Source of the DNA: Octodonta nipae
Lineage: Eukaryota; Arthropoda; Insecta; Coleoptera; Chrysomelidae
DNA: 64,000 bases
Assembly: GCA_034190945.1 (NCBI GenBank)
Contig: CM067222.1
Location: forward strand, 44,930,643-44,994,642
Reading direction: 5' to 3'
Position numbers and translations under genes: made by a program. The notes under the pieces are model-generated. The model had not been told where the DNA came from, searched no databases, and was given only the letters and a program-made list of their open reading frames with translations. Positions 19,895 to 30,309 of the stretch are shown here, piece by piece (position 1 is the first letter of the stretch; each line of letters begins with the position of its first letter).

Positions 19895-20645
19895 ATATCA
19901 ATAATATCAAAGACCCTTCCATTATCAACGATAGATGCAGGTACGGTTGCCAAACATCTGAATCTATCCAGCATATCACAGGAGGTTGTCAAGCGTTCGC
20001 TGCAACTGAATACAAAGAACGACACGATGCTGTGGCAAAAATACTTCACCAGGAACTAGCACTGAAACATGAATTATCACAGTCGCTAAGATTACCATAC
20101 TATAAATATAAACCAGAATCTGTTTTAGAAAATAACAACTACAAGCTGTACTAGGACCGCACGATACTGACCGATCGGCCTGTTGCTCACAATAGACCAG
20201 ATATAGTTTTGGTAGATAAAGTCACTCGGAAAACAACTTTAATTGACATAGCAATACCCAACAACAATAATATAAATATCAAGCAGGCTGAGAAAATAAC
20301 CAAATATAGAGATTTGGAATTTCAAATAAAGACTCAGTGGAACATGAACAACACACGAACAGTACCAATTGTTATGTCAACAACAGGACTAGTCCCAAAA
20401 CATCTATTAAACAATTTAAAATACCTCGGTCTGGACGAACATCTTTACAAACAAATGCAAAAAGCAGTCTTGTTAGGGACAGCCCGGACGGTCAGAAAAT
20501 TCATGGGAAACTGCCGCCACGACTCCAACCACGGGCCTGAAAACCTGGCAAGGGCTCCCACAGAGCTAAACCCTTTTGATATCTAGAATATCTGGGGTTT
20601 AGTGAATTTTGTGATGCCATACATTGTATGGTCAAGTCGGTCAAT
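19895..20645 (+). mobile_element. 3' part of an R2/R4-type LINE (restriction-like endonuclease)
   Basis: Plus-strand translation shows a C-x3-C-x7-H-x4-C knuckle (CRYGCQTSESIQHITGGC), then LHQELALKHEL and KPESVLENNNYKLY. Next comes the endonuclease core RPDIVLVD...LIDIAIPN, and then a 125-codon frame (20209-20586) ending in PKHLLNNLKYLGL and LLGTARTVRKFM. This order (zinc knuckle then a PD-D/ExK-like nuclease at the C terminus) is that of R2/R4-type non-LTR retrotransposons, in which the nuclease nicks the target for reverse transcription. The copy lacks RT and has stops before the frame. A second, more decayed copy lies at 33.5-36.6 kb, and both share the 3' phrase ATACATTGTATGGTCAAGTC. Confidence 0.75.
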
Positions 20646-20649
20646 CATA

Positions 20650-21220
20650 TAGGTAATGATATAAAAATGTAATTTATCAAATATATCAATAAGGTCAGAC
20701 CTAATTTTGAATTGATTATTCTTATATTTTGCTAAATGATCCTAAAATAGATTATGATCTATGTAGATATACGATGTTTGCATCAGTTTGATGATACTGA
20801 CAATGCGAGCTTGGGAAACAAAATCGCAGTCAGGTAAATAAGGCGGTTGATCTAAGCCTGAAATGTTATTATTGACTTCTTTTTCATTGATTATGAGAAT
20901 TTTCCATATAATTCTCGCACAGCCTTTTGGATATTACAATTATTAGGCAAAATTTACATTAAGCCAACTTTGTCAATACGCAAAGTTTCACGAAAAGAAT
21001 CAATGACATGAAAGAACAGTTATCTTTAAAGTGAGACAATTTCAACAATTTCAATCTGGGTGAAATGCATTTATGGTTCAGGAAATAGACAAGTAATTGT
21101 GGAAAAACGAATGCATCTAAAATACCTAATTTTGTGGTGGGGATTTTGGATTCCAACAAGCGCACGAAAATCCCGAGAAAGGACACCAGGCACCTTTCTT
21201 ATGGAAAAATGGACTTAATT
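20650..21220. other. No gene seen
   Basis: AT-rich spacer. At about 21195 it contains CCTTTCTTATGGAAAA, a phrase repeated with small changes at 23.37 and 29.26 kb. Confidence 0.4.
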
Positions 21221-21224
21221 TTTT

Positions 21225-23345
21225 TTTTAATGTTGGTACGTTATAGAACTTGATGTTCTGACAAAACGGGTTTATGGACTCAAACAGTTTCTCTGACTGG
21301 TTTTCGAGATACAGGGTGATAAACATCGAAAATGCTTCTTTTTTGATATCATATTTCGCATGATACACCTGATTTATTTCCCGTTATTGGAGAAATCACG
21401 ATTAGCACATTATCGGACATAAATATTTCACAAAACAATTATTATAAATTTTGGTGGATTACAGGGTGTTTTAAAAATACATAACGTGTTTTTTTGGACA
21501 AAATATTTTTTTTTATTACAATGTTGAAAACATAAGATGTTATTGCATAATTAATATTTCGTTAAAGTAATAATTTTTTGGGCGTGCTTCATAGAATATA
21601 CAGTGTGAGCCATTAATATAGCTATTGCCGACATATATTATTTTTACTATTATTGAGTCACCCTGTGTAAACCATTCGTGCTGCAATTTATATGACATTA
21701 AACAAATAAAAAGTTAGTTTATACACCAGCCTGTAGTTCTAAATTTTCTTCATCAACTATATATCTTCTTACATTACTATGTTAACCAATGTTTTATGTT
21801 TAACTGAGCAGAATATTATTAAAATTGTATGACTAATTTTCGAGATATGGGGTGTTAAATATCGGAATTGTCTCCTTCTTATCAGATTTCTTGTAACTGA
21901 GTATATTATATCCGTTTATTGCAGAAAAATTGATTTTCACATTATTGGACGAAACTATGGAACAAAACAATTACTATTAATTATCTTATATTACCGGGCG
22001 TTTCCAATATAAGTAACACGGTTCCTAAATATTGCTATAGTCGGCATATTTTATTTTTTACCATTAATGACTAACCCTGTTTAAACTACTTTTTTCTAAA
22101 TTTGTACTTTTTTGCTGTGGAATATAGTGTGACGGTTTGTAGATTTATTTAATTTGATATAAAAATTACAAACGCATGGTTTATACAGGGTTACTCATTA
22201 ATGGAAAAACTAATAGATGCCCACTATAGCAATACTTACGGCTCACACTGTATAATATATGAACCCATACACGAATTAATTTCTTTAAAATTATATTAAT
22301 TGTGCAATTAGATTGTTTTATGTATTCAACGTTATAATAACAAAATAAGTTTTCTAACGTATATTGGAAACACCCTGTAATAAAAATTATTAATAATAAA
22401 TATTTTGTGCAATAATTATGTCAAATATTGTTCAAATTACGTTTTCTGCAATAAACGGAAATAAAACATGTCTATTATGATAAATCTGATTACAAAAAGG
22501 AGACATTTTCGATGTTTAACACCCTATATCTCGAAAACTAGTCATACAATTTTAATAATATTCTGCTCAGTTAAACACACAACATTTGTTAACGTAAAAA
22601 TGTAATAGCATACAAAGTTGACGGAAAATATTTAGAACTACAGGGTAGTATAAAAAAAACCTTTTTACATATGTACAGTTTTTGCAATCAGTTTAACATC
22701 CTGTTGTGTTTAAAGAGACAGATTATATATTTGTTTAATGTATTATTAAAATTGCAGCACGAATGGTTCGTACAGGGTGACTCATTAATAGTAAAAATTT
22801 ATATATGCCCTCTCTACCTATAATTATGGCTCGCACTGTATATTATAAGAAACACACACAAGAAATTATTACTTTAAAGAATATTAATTGTGAAATAACA
22901 CCATCTTATGTTCTCAACGTTGTAATAAAAAAATGAATTTTTCCACCCTGTAATTCACCTAAATTTATGGCAACAGTTTTGTGAAAAATGTATGTCAAAT
23001 AATGTACAAATCACGATTTCTCCAATAACGACAAGGTCGTAGCCAGAAAAAATTTGACGCCTCTTACAATTGTTTTTAGATGAATAAAATGATTAGGACC
23101 TCAAAAGTTATTTTTCTGTTCATGTATTTCCAGTATATAAGAAATGTATAGAATAGTATTTTGTTATAAAAAATGTGTTACTTAGTTAAAATTGAATGTT
23201 CAATACAAAATTTCTTTGTTTGAACCCCTCCGGATACTACCCTAATTTTCGATATTTAACACCCTGTATCTCGATAACTAGTCACAGAATTTGTTTGAGG
23301 CAATGGACTCTTTATTTCAGAACATCAACTCCTGTTGGAGTATTT
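21225..23345. repeat. About 2-kb imperfect inverted repeat (foldback-like)
   Basis: Many phrases on the left recur as reverse complements on the right in mirrored order. TTTTCGAGATACAGGGTG (21302) pairs with CACCCTGTATCTCGAT (23263). CACCCTGTGTAAACCATTCG (21660) pairs with a copy near 22760. The GAGATATGGGGTGTTAA region (21842) pairs with TTAACACCCTATATCTC (22517). TTGATGTTCTG (21249) pairs with CAGAACATCAA (23319). The axis lies near 22.13-22.29 kb, displaced by indels. Within each arm the ACAGGGTG/CACCCTGT phrase also recurs, so the arms themselves are built of related modules. No protein is encoded. Confidence 0.75.
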
Positions 23346-23349
23346 AATT

Positions 23350-23745
23350 GCTGAAAACTTCAAAGGGCTAAGCCCCTTTCTTATGAAAAAATTGACTTAA
23401 AAAGTCCATTGCCAGCATGGCCGTGAAGACCGATTTCGCCTTAATATTTATTCCTTAAATTTTTCCACATCTTCTAGTTATGCAAGTTGTTTAACTAATA
23501 TTGATATTACTAGCCATTTAGTTGGGTAAAAATATAAAATTACGTACGAGAATTTATCCCGGTTAAACGAAACCCTTAAATCAAATTTGTTTAGGTATAC
23601 TCGTATTAATTCAAATTCTCAACTTTACTATATTAATTTTAGCTACAGATATAAACTAGTTTGTTACTTCAAAGCTCTTATTAACTTTCGGTTAATATTA
23701 CCAGTGCAGTCGAGTCATATTTCATTATGAAAATTTAACTAATTA
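23350..23745. other. No gene seen
   Basis: Spacer, beginning with another CCTTTCTTATG-type phrase near 23370. Nothing else recognised. Confidence 0.4.
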
Positions 23746-23750
23746 ATTAA

Positions 23751-24015
23751 TTTGAAGACGCGAGATGTAAGACCGACATCTAGGATTTTCAAGAGTACTG
23801 ATTCTTTTGAAAATCCTAGATGTCGGTCTAACATCTCGCGCCTTCAAATTTAACGAAATGCATCAAATGCATAAAGAAGTGTTCCAGAGGACATTCAATT
23901 GTGGGAAGCGCAACTGATGAAGGTTCCCGACAAGAAACAATATATATTATATTTATATATAATATATATATTGTCTTGCGTACAAAGGAATTACACATCG
24001 AAGAGAGTAATAAAT
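23751..24015 (+). repeat. Dispersed copy of the 326-bp hairpin repeat, with palindromic head
   Basis: Two arms of about 44 bases (23751-23795 and about 23804-23848) form a near-perfect palindrome containing CGCGAGATGTAAGACCGACA. They are followed by the same body as the array at 61.4-62.7 kb: AAATGCATCAAATGCATAAA, ACATTCAATTGTGGGAAGCG, an AT-only palindrome near 23940-23970, and TTGCGTACAAAGGAAT. In the array only one arm of the head palindrome is present per unit. Confidence 0.85.
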
Positions 24016-24019
24016 TAAT

Positions 24020-25021
24020 GTTGAGGTAAACAACAATATTATATATTTTTAAAAAAGTGGCGTTAACATCAGAAACACATATACTAAAAAAAAATTTGCA
24101 CGTTAAAAACTAGGAAATAGAAAAAAAAACAGTTTACTAACTAGATTTTTCAATATATATTCTCCTCCATTATTCCTTGTAATCGTTTGATGACATCTTC
24201 CAGTTCTTTTGCTGCGGTTGTGCTTCGCATAACCATGAGTGTAAAATATTACCATTTCTTACGACGGTCTGGGGAATTTTAACGTTCTAAAGATGTAAAG
24301 CTTACACCTGCATCGTACGTGAGCGCGGAAATTGTAACATACCTCTTCGGTTATGTGGTCTAGTTTATAATTTACTTTAATAGAAGTTGTGCGGAAAGAA
24401 TTCTTTGAAGGAAAATATTATGATGACTGCCTTGCTGTACCTTATCAAAGTGAGCAAGCGAGAATAAACGATTTAGTCTTATGAAAAAAAATACCTAAAC
24501 GAAGACGAAATTATATGGGGTATAATAATACGGGATTGTCATGATTAAAATCGCTAGGCTGTTTCGCAGGGAGTAACAGTTATTAATAATAGAACGGGTG
24601 AGAAAAATAAAATTCATTATATTTCGGAGCTATTCATGTTATATTTTAGTTACTCAACCTAAAGTAAAATATTATTTGTTGATAACAAATCAAATAAATT
24701 TCATTTCGAATTCATTCAAAAACTTACTCAAGTCCTAAAAATTACTTCATAACGACGCCATTTTCACGAAGGCTTAATGAGCTTCTGGAAACAGCATTTT
24801 TTGAACTGCAACGAATTCGGAAATATGAGATCATTTTTCTGACTTCTTCATGAAGTCGGAATAATCAAATTACAAATGTCGTTCTTTAAAACGTCCAAAA
24901 AAGGCAATCTAAATTGCTGTTTCTCTGTATGTAATGTGTATCATAAATCGTAACCTAATATTTTCAAGTGTACCTGGCACATATACGACATTCGACTGTC
25001 AGTAAGTGTGGGCAAGTCTCG

Positions 25022-25022
<1 letters not shown>
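24020..25022. other. AT-rich DNA; one short coding-like patch
   Basis: No gene can be supported. On the minus strand at 24153-24243 a 30-codon stretch (MRSTTAAKELEDVIKRLQ and onward) is compositionally protein-like and amphipathic, possibly the start of a retroelement gag. It has no other support. Confidence 0.3.

Positions 25023-25024
<2 letters not shown>

Positions 25025-25073
<49 letters not shown>
25025..25073. repeat. (TA)n microsatellite
   Basis: About 24 uninterrupted TA units. Confidence 0.95.
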
Positions 25074-25075
<2 letters not shown>

Positions 25076-25188
25076 AAGTGTCATTTATTTTCTTTAAAAA
25101 CTAAAAACAATTTCTGTAGAGGCACTATACTTTACGGGAAATATTGACAAATCTCAGATACATATTTGTTGCAGAAAAAACTCCGTAT

Positions 25189-26025
25189 TAGGGATGGAAG
25201 ATGTTTTAAAAACACTCGATGTATGGTATCGATGAATCGAATGAAACCGATGTATTGTTAAGTCTTCAACATCGAGTATACATCTATGTTTTTTATTCGA
25301 TGCATCAAAGGGATAACGTAAACGTAGTACAGATACTTTATAATGAGTTCTATTATACAAAAGCTACGTTGAATGTTAAAATCGATTTTCTTAACTTCAT
25401 TGGGCTATAAATCACGGTACTCAAACATGAAATAAGTAATAGAATGGGTGTGAATGGCTTGAGTGCTGGCCATAGAGATAAAACTACTTAAGCCTTAGTG
25501 CATATACCTACTTCTAGAGATAGCCTGTAACGCACAAATATCGTGCCAAGAGTAGAAAAGAGAGGTCAATAGAGAGAGCAATAGGCTATTTCACTCGATT
25601 GGGAGGTGCAACTAATGAACTACATACTGCACATACCTCGTTGGATGCAGCTGCCAATCCAGTGAAATAGCATCTTGCTCTCTCTTTCTAGTCTTGGCAC
25701 AAATCTTATGCATTGCAAACTCTCTCCAACAGTACAAGCTCTATATGTCCGTTCAGTACTCTTGATTAAGTCAACAAGCTTTACAGCTTTTCGCAAATAC
25801 CTAACCTTTTTCGTCGAGTAATTTTGGAGAAAATTGCGGTGTTAAAGAATGAGAAACCAGGATATTAATATAAGGTTTTGATATTGGATTTACGCAACCT
25901 TAAAAACAATCGATGGTTGGAAAACATCAATGTTTTTTTTTTGATAAATCGATATTACATCGATGCAACTATACAATTTATTACATCGAAAAAAACATCG
26001 ATGTTTTTTTTAATGCCCATCACTA
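25189..26025. mobile_element. 837-bp non-autonomous hAT element carrying a foldback element
   Basis: The left end TAGGGATGG and the inverted right end TAGTGATGG differ by one base. They are flanked by CTCCGTAT (25181-25188) and CTCCGGAT (26026-26033), an 8-bp duplication with one change. Both subterminal regions are rich in ACATCGATG/CATCGAT, typical of an insect hAT family with such ends. No transposase is encoded. The middle (25523-25718) is a separate foldback element. Confidence 0.85.
25523..25718. mobile_element. Foldback MITE, copy 1
   Basis: The left arm (25523-25602; AATATCGTGCCAAGAGTAGA, GGCTATTTCACTCGATTGG) and the right arm (25654-25718; CCAATCCAGTGAAATAGC, CTAGTCTTGGCACAAAT) are imperfect inverted copies. 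A second copy with the same arms is at 41.19-41.33 kb. No coding capacity. Confidence 0.8.
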
Positions 26026-26123
26026 CTCCGGATACACAACCCCTAATGTACGAGCAAAATAACCCCAATAAGCATTCATCGCTATATTACTTTTCCGTAC
26101 GTATGAAGTCTTTTATTGCAATA

Positions 26124-28377
26124 ATAATTTGGTCAAGTGCGAGTTGGACTCGCATACTAAGGGTTCCGTACCACCTTCAAGATTCTAATATTCCAATTGT
26201 CTTCTAAACGTTGTTTGTGGCATATTCTTGATTATTTTTATGTTTCTTTGGGGAATAACACCACAATAGAAATAAAACTACTACTACTAAATTTTCATTT
26301 TGCAATCTACATCAATAAATATAAAGCCATTGACAACGAAGTCAGAATAGACTTTGAAACGTTTGGTATTCCTGCAATATACGTAGTTTTATTTCTATTG
26401 TGGTGTTATTCCCCAAAGAAACATAAAAATAATCTAATATTCCAGTTTCAGACAAGCAGGGAATGAGTGCGTTTTCTTATATTTACCCTAATATCTTTTG
26501 AAGGAAGCGTTTTAAATTTATAAAAAATATACATTTTGATTTTCCACACATAGACTTTTTATTTTATCTGCTTCAGTATTCGCTTGATTTTTTTCAGAAT
26601 ACATATGTATTTAACTTTCTAATTTGGCCCCCAAAAATTAACATTAGAGTTTTATTTTACTAATAAAGGGTCAGAGAAGCCTTTCATAATCTACTGTGTG
26701 AGTTTTGAGGCTCTGTAGATTGGAAGATAAAGGGCAAAATTGGTCAAGTTTTAAATTATAAATTATTAAATCTGTTAATCAAATTATTTAAAAATACAAA
26801 TAAAATATATTTTTCAAAATTTAAATAGTGTAGTTTCTAAAGTGGGAATTAAGTCGATGTTAATATCTTTTAAACAAATGATTTAAAAATATGATATATT
26901 TGTAATTCACATAATGAGCCTTTTATCTGATATATTATATGATACGTTTGAAAATTGAATTTTCATTTTCCATTTAATTGTATAAAATGTCCCTAAAATT
27001 TATATGGGGGTTTTCTAATAAATTTTCTTATAAATTTCAAGCGAGCCCCAGTACCCCTAATTATTTTCAAAATTTTAGGTAGTATGGTTTCGAAAATAAA
27101 TATGTTAATATCTTGAAAACAATTAATTTAAAAAATATGAAAAATATATATTTGTATTCCTTATAATGAGCCCTTTCATTTGAAGTATTGCATGATACGT
27201 TGAAAAAATATTTTTTTATATTCCGTTTAATTTTATAATTTTGCCCCCAATATTAATATTATTCATATTTTTCCTGTAAACAAAAAAAATTAGCTCTTAT
27301 TATTATTAGTTTGGGGAATAACGGGGGGAATGTGTAACTTTTTTTAAATATTTTTTTAATATATTTTAAAATAAACATTTTAAAAAAATTAAAAATAATA
27401 TATTTGCATTCGTCATAATTAGCCCTTTGATTTGATATATTACATCATCCGTTAGAAACAATTGTAATTTTTCATTTTATATTTAATTTTATAATTTGCC
27501 ACCCAAAATGAATATTAGGGGTTTCTCCTTATTTTTACAGTAAAGTTCAGGAGAGGGGCTATACCTCCATTCTTTTTCAAAATTTTCCAGGTTTATGGTT
27601 TCGGAGATAAGGGGGGAATGGGTAAATTTTTTTATCTTTTTGTTAATATCTTTTAATTGATTTATTTTAAAAATATGAAAAAATATATTTTTTTTCGTCA
27701 TAATGAACCCTTTTGTTTGATATATAACATGATGGGTTAGAAACAATTTTAATTTTATATATTCCATTTAATTCTGTAATTTGCCCCCCAAAATTAAAAG
27801 CATAGGTTTCTCCTTATTTTTCCAGTAAACTTCAGGTCAGGTCAACTTTACGTTTTATAGTTTCGGAGATAACGGGGGGGATGGGTAAATTTTGATATAT
27901 TTTCGTTAATATCTTTTTAACTAATTTTTTTTAAATATGAAAAAAATATATTTGTATTCCTCAAAATGGGACGTTTCATTTCATGTATTACATGATGCGT
28001 TTGGAAAAAAAATGTTTTTAAATTTCATTTAATTCTATAATTTGCCCCCCAAAATTAATATTAACGGTTTCTCCTAATTTTTCCTGTAAAGTTCTAGCAA
28101 CGTTCTATTTTTTTCAAAATTTTCGGCTCAGTAGTTTCGGAGATCAGGGGGGGAACGGTCGATTTTTTAGTTTTCCCCCCAAAAGTACCCCTAAAATCAA
28201 AATTTCTTCTTTTACGATATGTACTCCTGATCCGGTCACCAAACTATTCATTAATACCAAATTTCAACCTCGTCCGTCCATTAGTTTAGGAGAAAATTGC
28301 TGTGATGTGACAGAGGCAGAAATCCGGAGTGATATTTTAAGGGTATCCGTATATTGTATAAACGGAACCCTAAAAAA
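26124..28377 (+). mobile_element. Unclassified GGTTCCGT-end dispersed element, copy A
   Basis: Left end: ATAATTTGGTCAAGTGCGAG, then CTCGCATACTAAGGGTTCCG. Right end: GTATATTGTATAAACGGAAC, then CCTAAAAAA, so AGGGTTCCGT occurs inverted near both ends. A second copy with the same ends is at 38.5-40.13 kb. Arthropod genomes contain widespread dispersed repeats with such ends; I do not know their class. The interior is AT-rich and built of five degenerate repeats of about 245-285 bases, each with a TAATGAGCCCTTT-like phrase (26915, 27172, 27416, 27702, 27964) and a GCCCCCCAAAATTA-like phrase. Open frames inside (for example minus 27489-27767) are low-complexity repeat translation. Confidence 0.7.
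26196..26432. mobile_element. Insertion in copy A with perfect 50-bp inverted repeat
   Basis: TCTAATATTCCA occurs at 26184-26195 and again at 26433-26444, and the 237 bases between are absent from copy B at 38.5 kb. Inside, 26232-26281 and 26383-26432 are a perfect 50-base inverted repeat (starting TTATTTTTATGTTTCTTTGG). The right arm ends exactly at the duplication, whereas the left arm starts 36 bases inside. A 12-bp duplication is unusual for common MITE families. Confidence 0.7.
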
Positions 28378-28379
28378 CG

Positions 28380-30028
28380 AGTTCTTTAAGTATTCTTGTT
28401 TAAGAAGTCAGAAAAATGACTTATTTATGAATTCAGCAGAAGGACTTCTTTATAAACTTTTTTAAGAAGTCAGTATGAATTCCTTAGTTGGCGCAATTGA
28501 CACTTTGAAGATTTCGTAATCCATTCAGGTTCACTATGACTTGGACATCCAAATATTAAATTAAACTCTTTAAGAATTCATAATGACGCCGTTTTAGTAA
28601 CTGAAAAAGCGTTTCAAATATGATAATATCTGCCCTGATACAATTATATTATGAAATATTGAATAGTTGGCCAAATAGACTGTAGTTGAAACGTATGAGT
28701 TTTAAACAATCAATTATAATTATTGTTTATAAGAATTGTACACAATCAGCACTATTGAAGAAGCAAAGTTATTAAACAGTGGAAACTTTCACAGAATTTT
28801 TTGTGTTTCCACAGACGAGAAACCCAAGGACGGCGTAACTGATATGAACAGTTTAGACTGTATTCTATTCAAGAGGATCCCCAAGTGGAACCATATCTAT
28901 TCAGTAACGTGTGATATGCCGTTTCTCAGAATATCAAAAAAACATGTTGTTTTAAATGTTAATTAACCGATCGGTATAGACAGTGATTCAACTTAAGTTG
29001 CACCATTAAGAGCAAAGCTATTTATCATATAAGAAAGAATCTGACTAGGCTAAAACCTAAAATGAAATTATTAAATTACTTGTTCCAATTACATAATCAC
29101 TGTAAAAAATGAATGAATGTTGCTCGAATATAAAATACATTTATTTCTGGCACTGTTGAAAATCGTTATGAAAAAGCTCATTAAGAATTGAAAAATCCAA
29201 TAAGCAATTATATTCATTTACCATAAAAATCTAATTTTGATAGTTTTGACAAAACGCCAAGACCTTTCTTATGGAAAATGGACTTCCGTCAAAAAATCGA
29301 CAATAATTGACATTTCGTTCCAAAAAATGCTAAGTCGGGCCAGTAATTAAAAATAACAAATCCAGACTACAGAAACAATTTAGGACTGTGGCTTATATCC
29401 TAAAGCATATATTAACCAAAGCGAACAAACATAAAAATATAGACATCAAGAGAAGCACTATAAAACTAATCAGAAAATAGTCTCCATTTGTCATGTTTAC
29501 TGAATTTTCCTCATCGATCAAATAAAGTTATATGATTCTCATTCATTAAATTTGTTTAACAGAGTAAGATATATTATAATAAAATAATGCACTGACTAAT
29601 TGTACATTTCGATTTTATTAAGTATAAATGTTCTTGTTTGTAAATAGCATAGCTATCAGATATTACCATTTATAAAAACTGAAGCCTAAACATATCACAT
29701 TTTTTCTGAAAAACCTATTTATTTCTTGTTGAAGACAGGAGGTAAGTCCCTCTAGAGACGTAACCGTGTCGTCTAAATCAGTATTTTAATCGTAAAAACT
29801 GTGTAGACATAGTAAAAGAATATGACTGCATAAAAGACAGGATAGTCTTAGCCCGAATAAATCTAGATTCAAGAGATGCAAAAATATACCAGAATTTGCC
29901 CTAAAAGAAAGAAAAAGACAACAACGACAAGTTTCTAATGTTAAATTTAAAAAATTCTTAATACTTAAAAACTGAGCAAACAATTCTCTCAAGAGATTTT
30001 AATTCAAGATTAGACAACAAACTAATGT
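28380..30028. other. No gene that can be supported
   Basis: A 76-codon frame at 28736-28966 starts from TTG and matches nothing I know. At 29263 the phrase CCTTTCTTATGGAAAATGG is the third copy of a short repeat. Around 29790-29900 a plus-strand patch reading DCIKDRIVLARI resembles gypsy-type Gag but is too short to call. Confidence 0.35.
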
Positions 30029-30030
30029 AA

Positions 30031-30305
30031 TGTGACGGAAATTCATCCGATATTTCGTGCAATCGGCATTCATCCGATATTCGGAGGAATCTGAAATGTT
30101 GTTGCTCTGACGACCCGATGTCGGCAGCTGGCACAATGAAAATTCATCGAATGATCCAGAAACCCAGAAGAAATATATAAATACGGAGAGCTGACGGAAG
30201 AATTCATTCAGTATTCAATTGCCCTATAGTAAAAATCAGATGTTCAAGATAAATTGTTAATAGTTGTTTGAATATAAAAGTAGTGGAAATTCATTATAGT
30301 GATTT
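30031..30305 (+). repeat. Gypsy-type LTR of a deleted element
   Basis: TGTGACGGAAATTCATCCGA, TGCAATCGGC, AGAAATATATAAATA and GACTGTGTT follow in the same order as in the solo LTR at 42.62-42.98 kb. The TATAAATA is the probable core promoter. Confidence 0.7.
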
Positions 30306-30309
30306 CGAC

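Noticed and set aside
27489..27767. 92-codon minus-strand frame, with a 140-codon relative at 39229-39651
   Set aside because: Both fall in the AT-rich internal repeats of the paired GGTTCCGT-end elements. They resemble each other because the repeats do, and the composition (Lys, Ile, Phe, Asn) is that of AT-rich noise.
28736..28966. 76-codon frame (TIEEAKLLNSGNFHRIF and onward)
   Set aside because: It starts at TTG, lacks promoter or splice support and matches no family I know. Kept only as a note.
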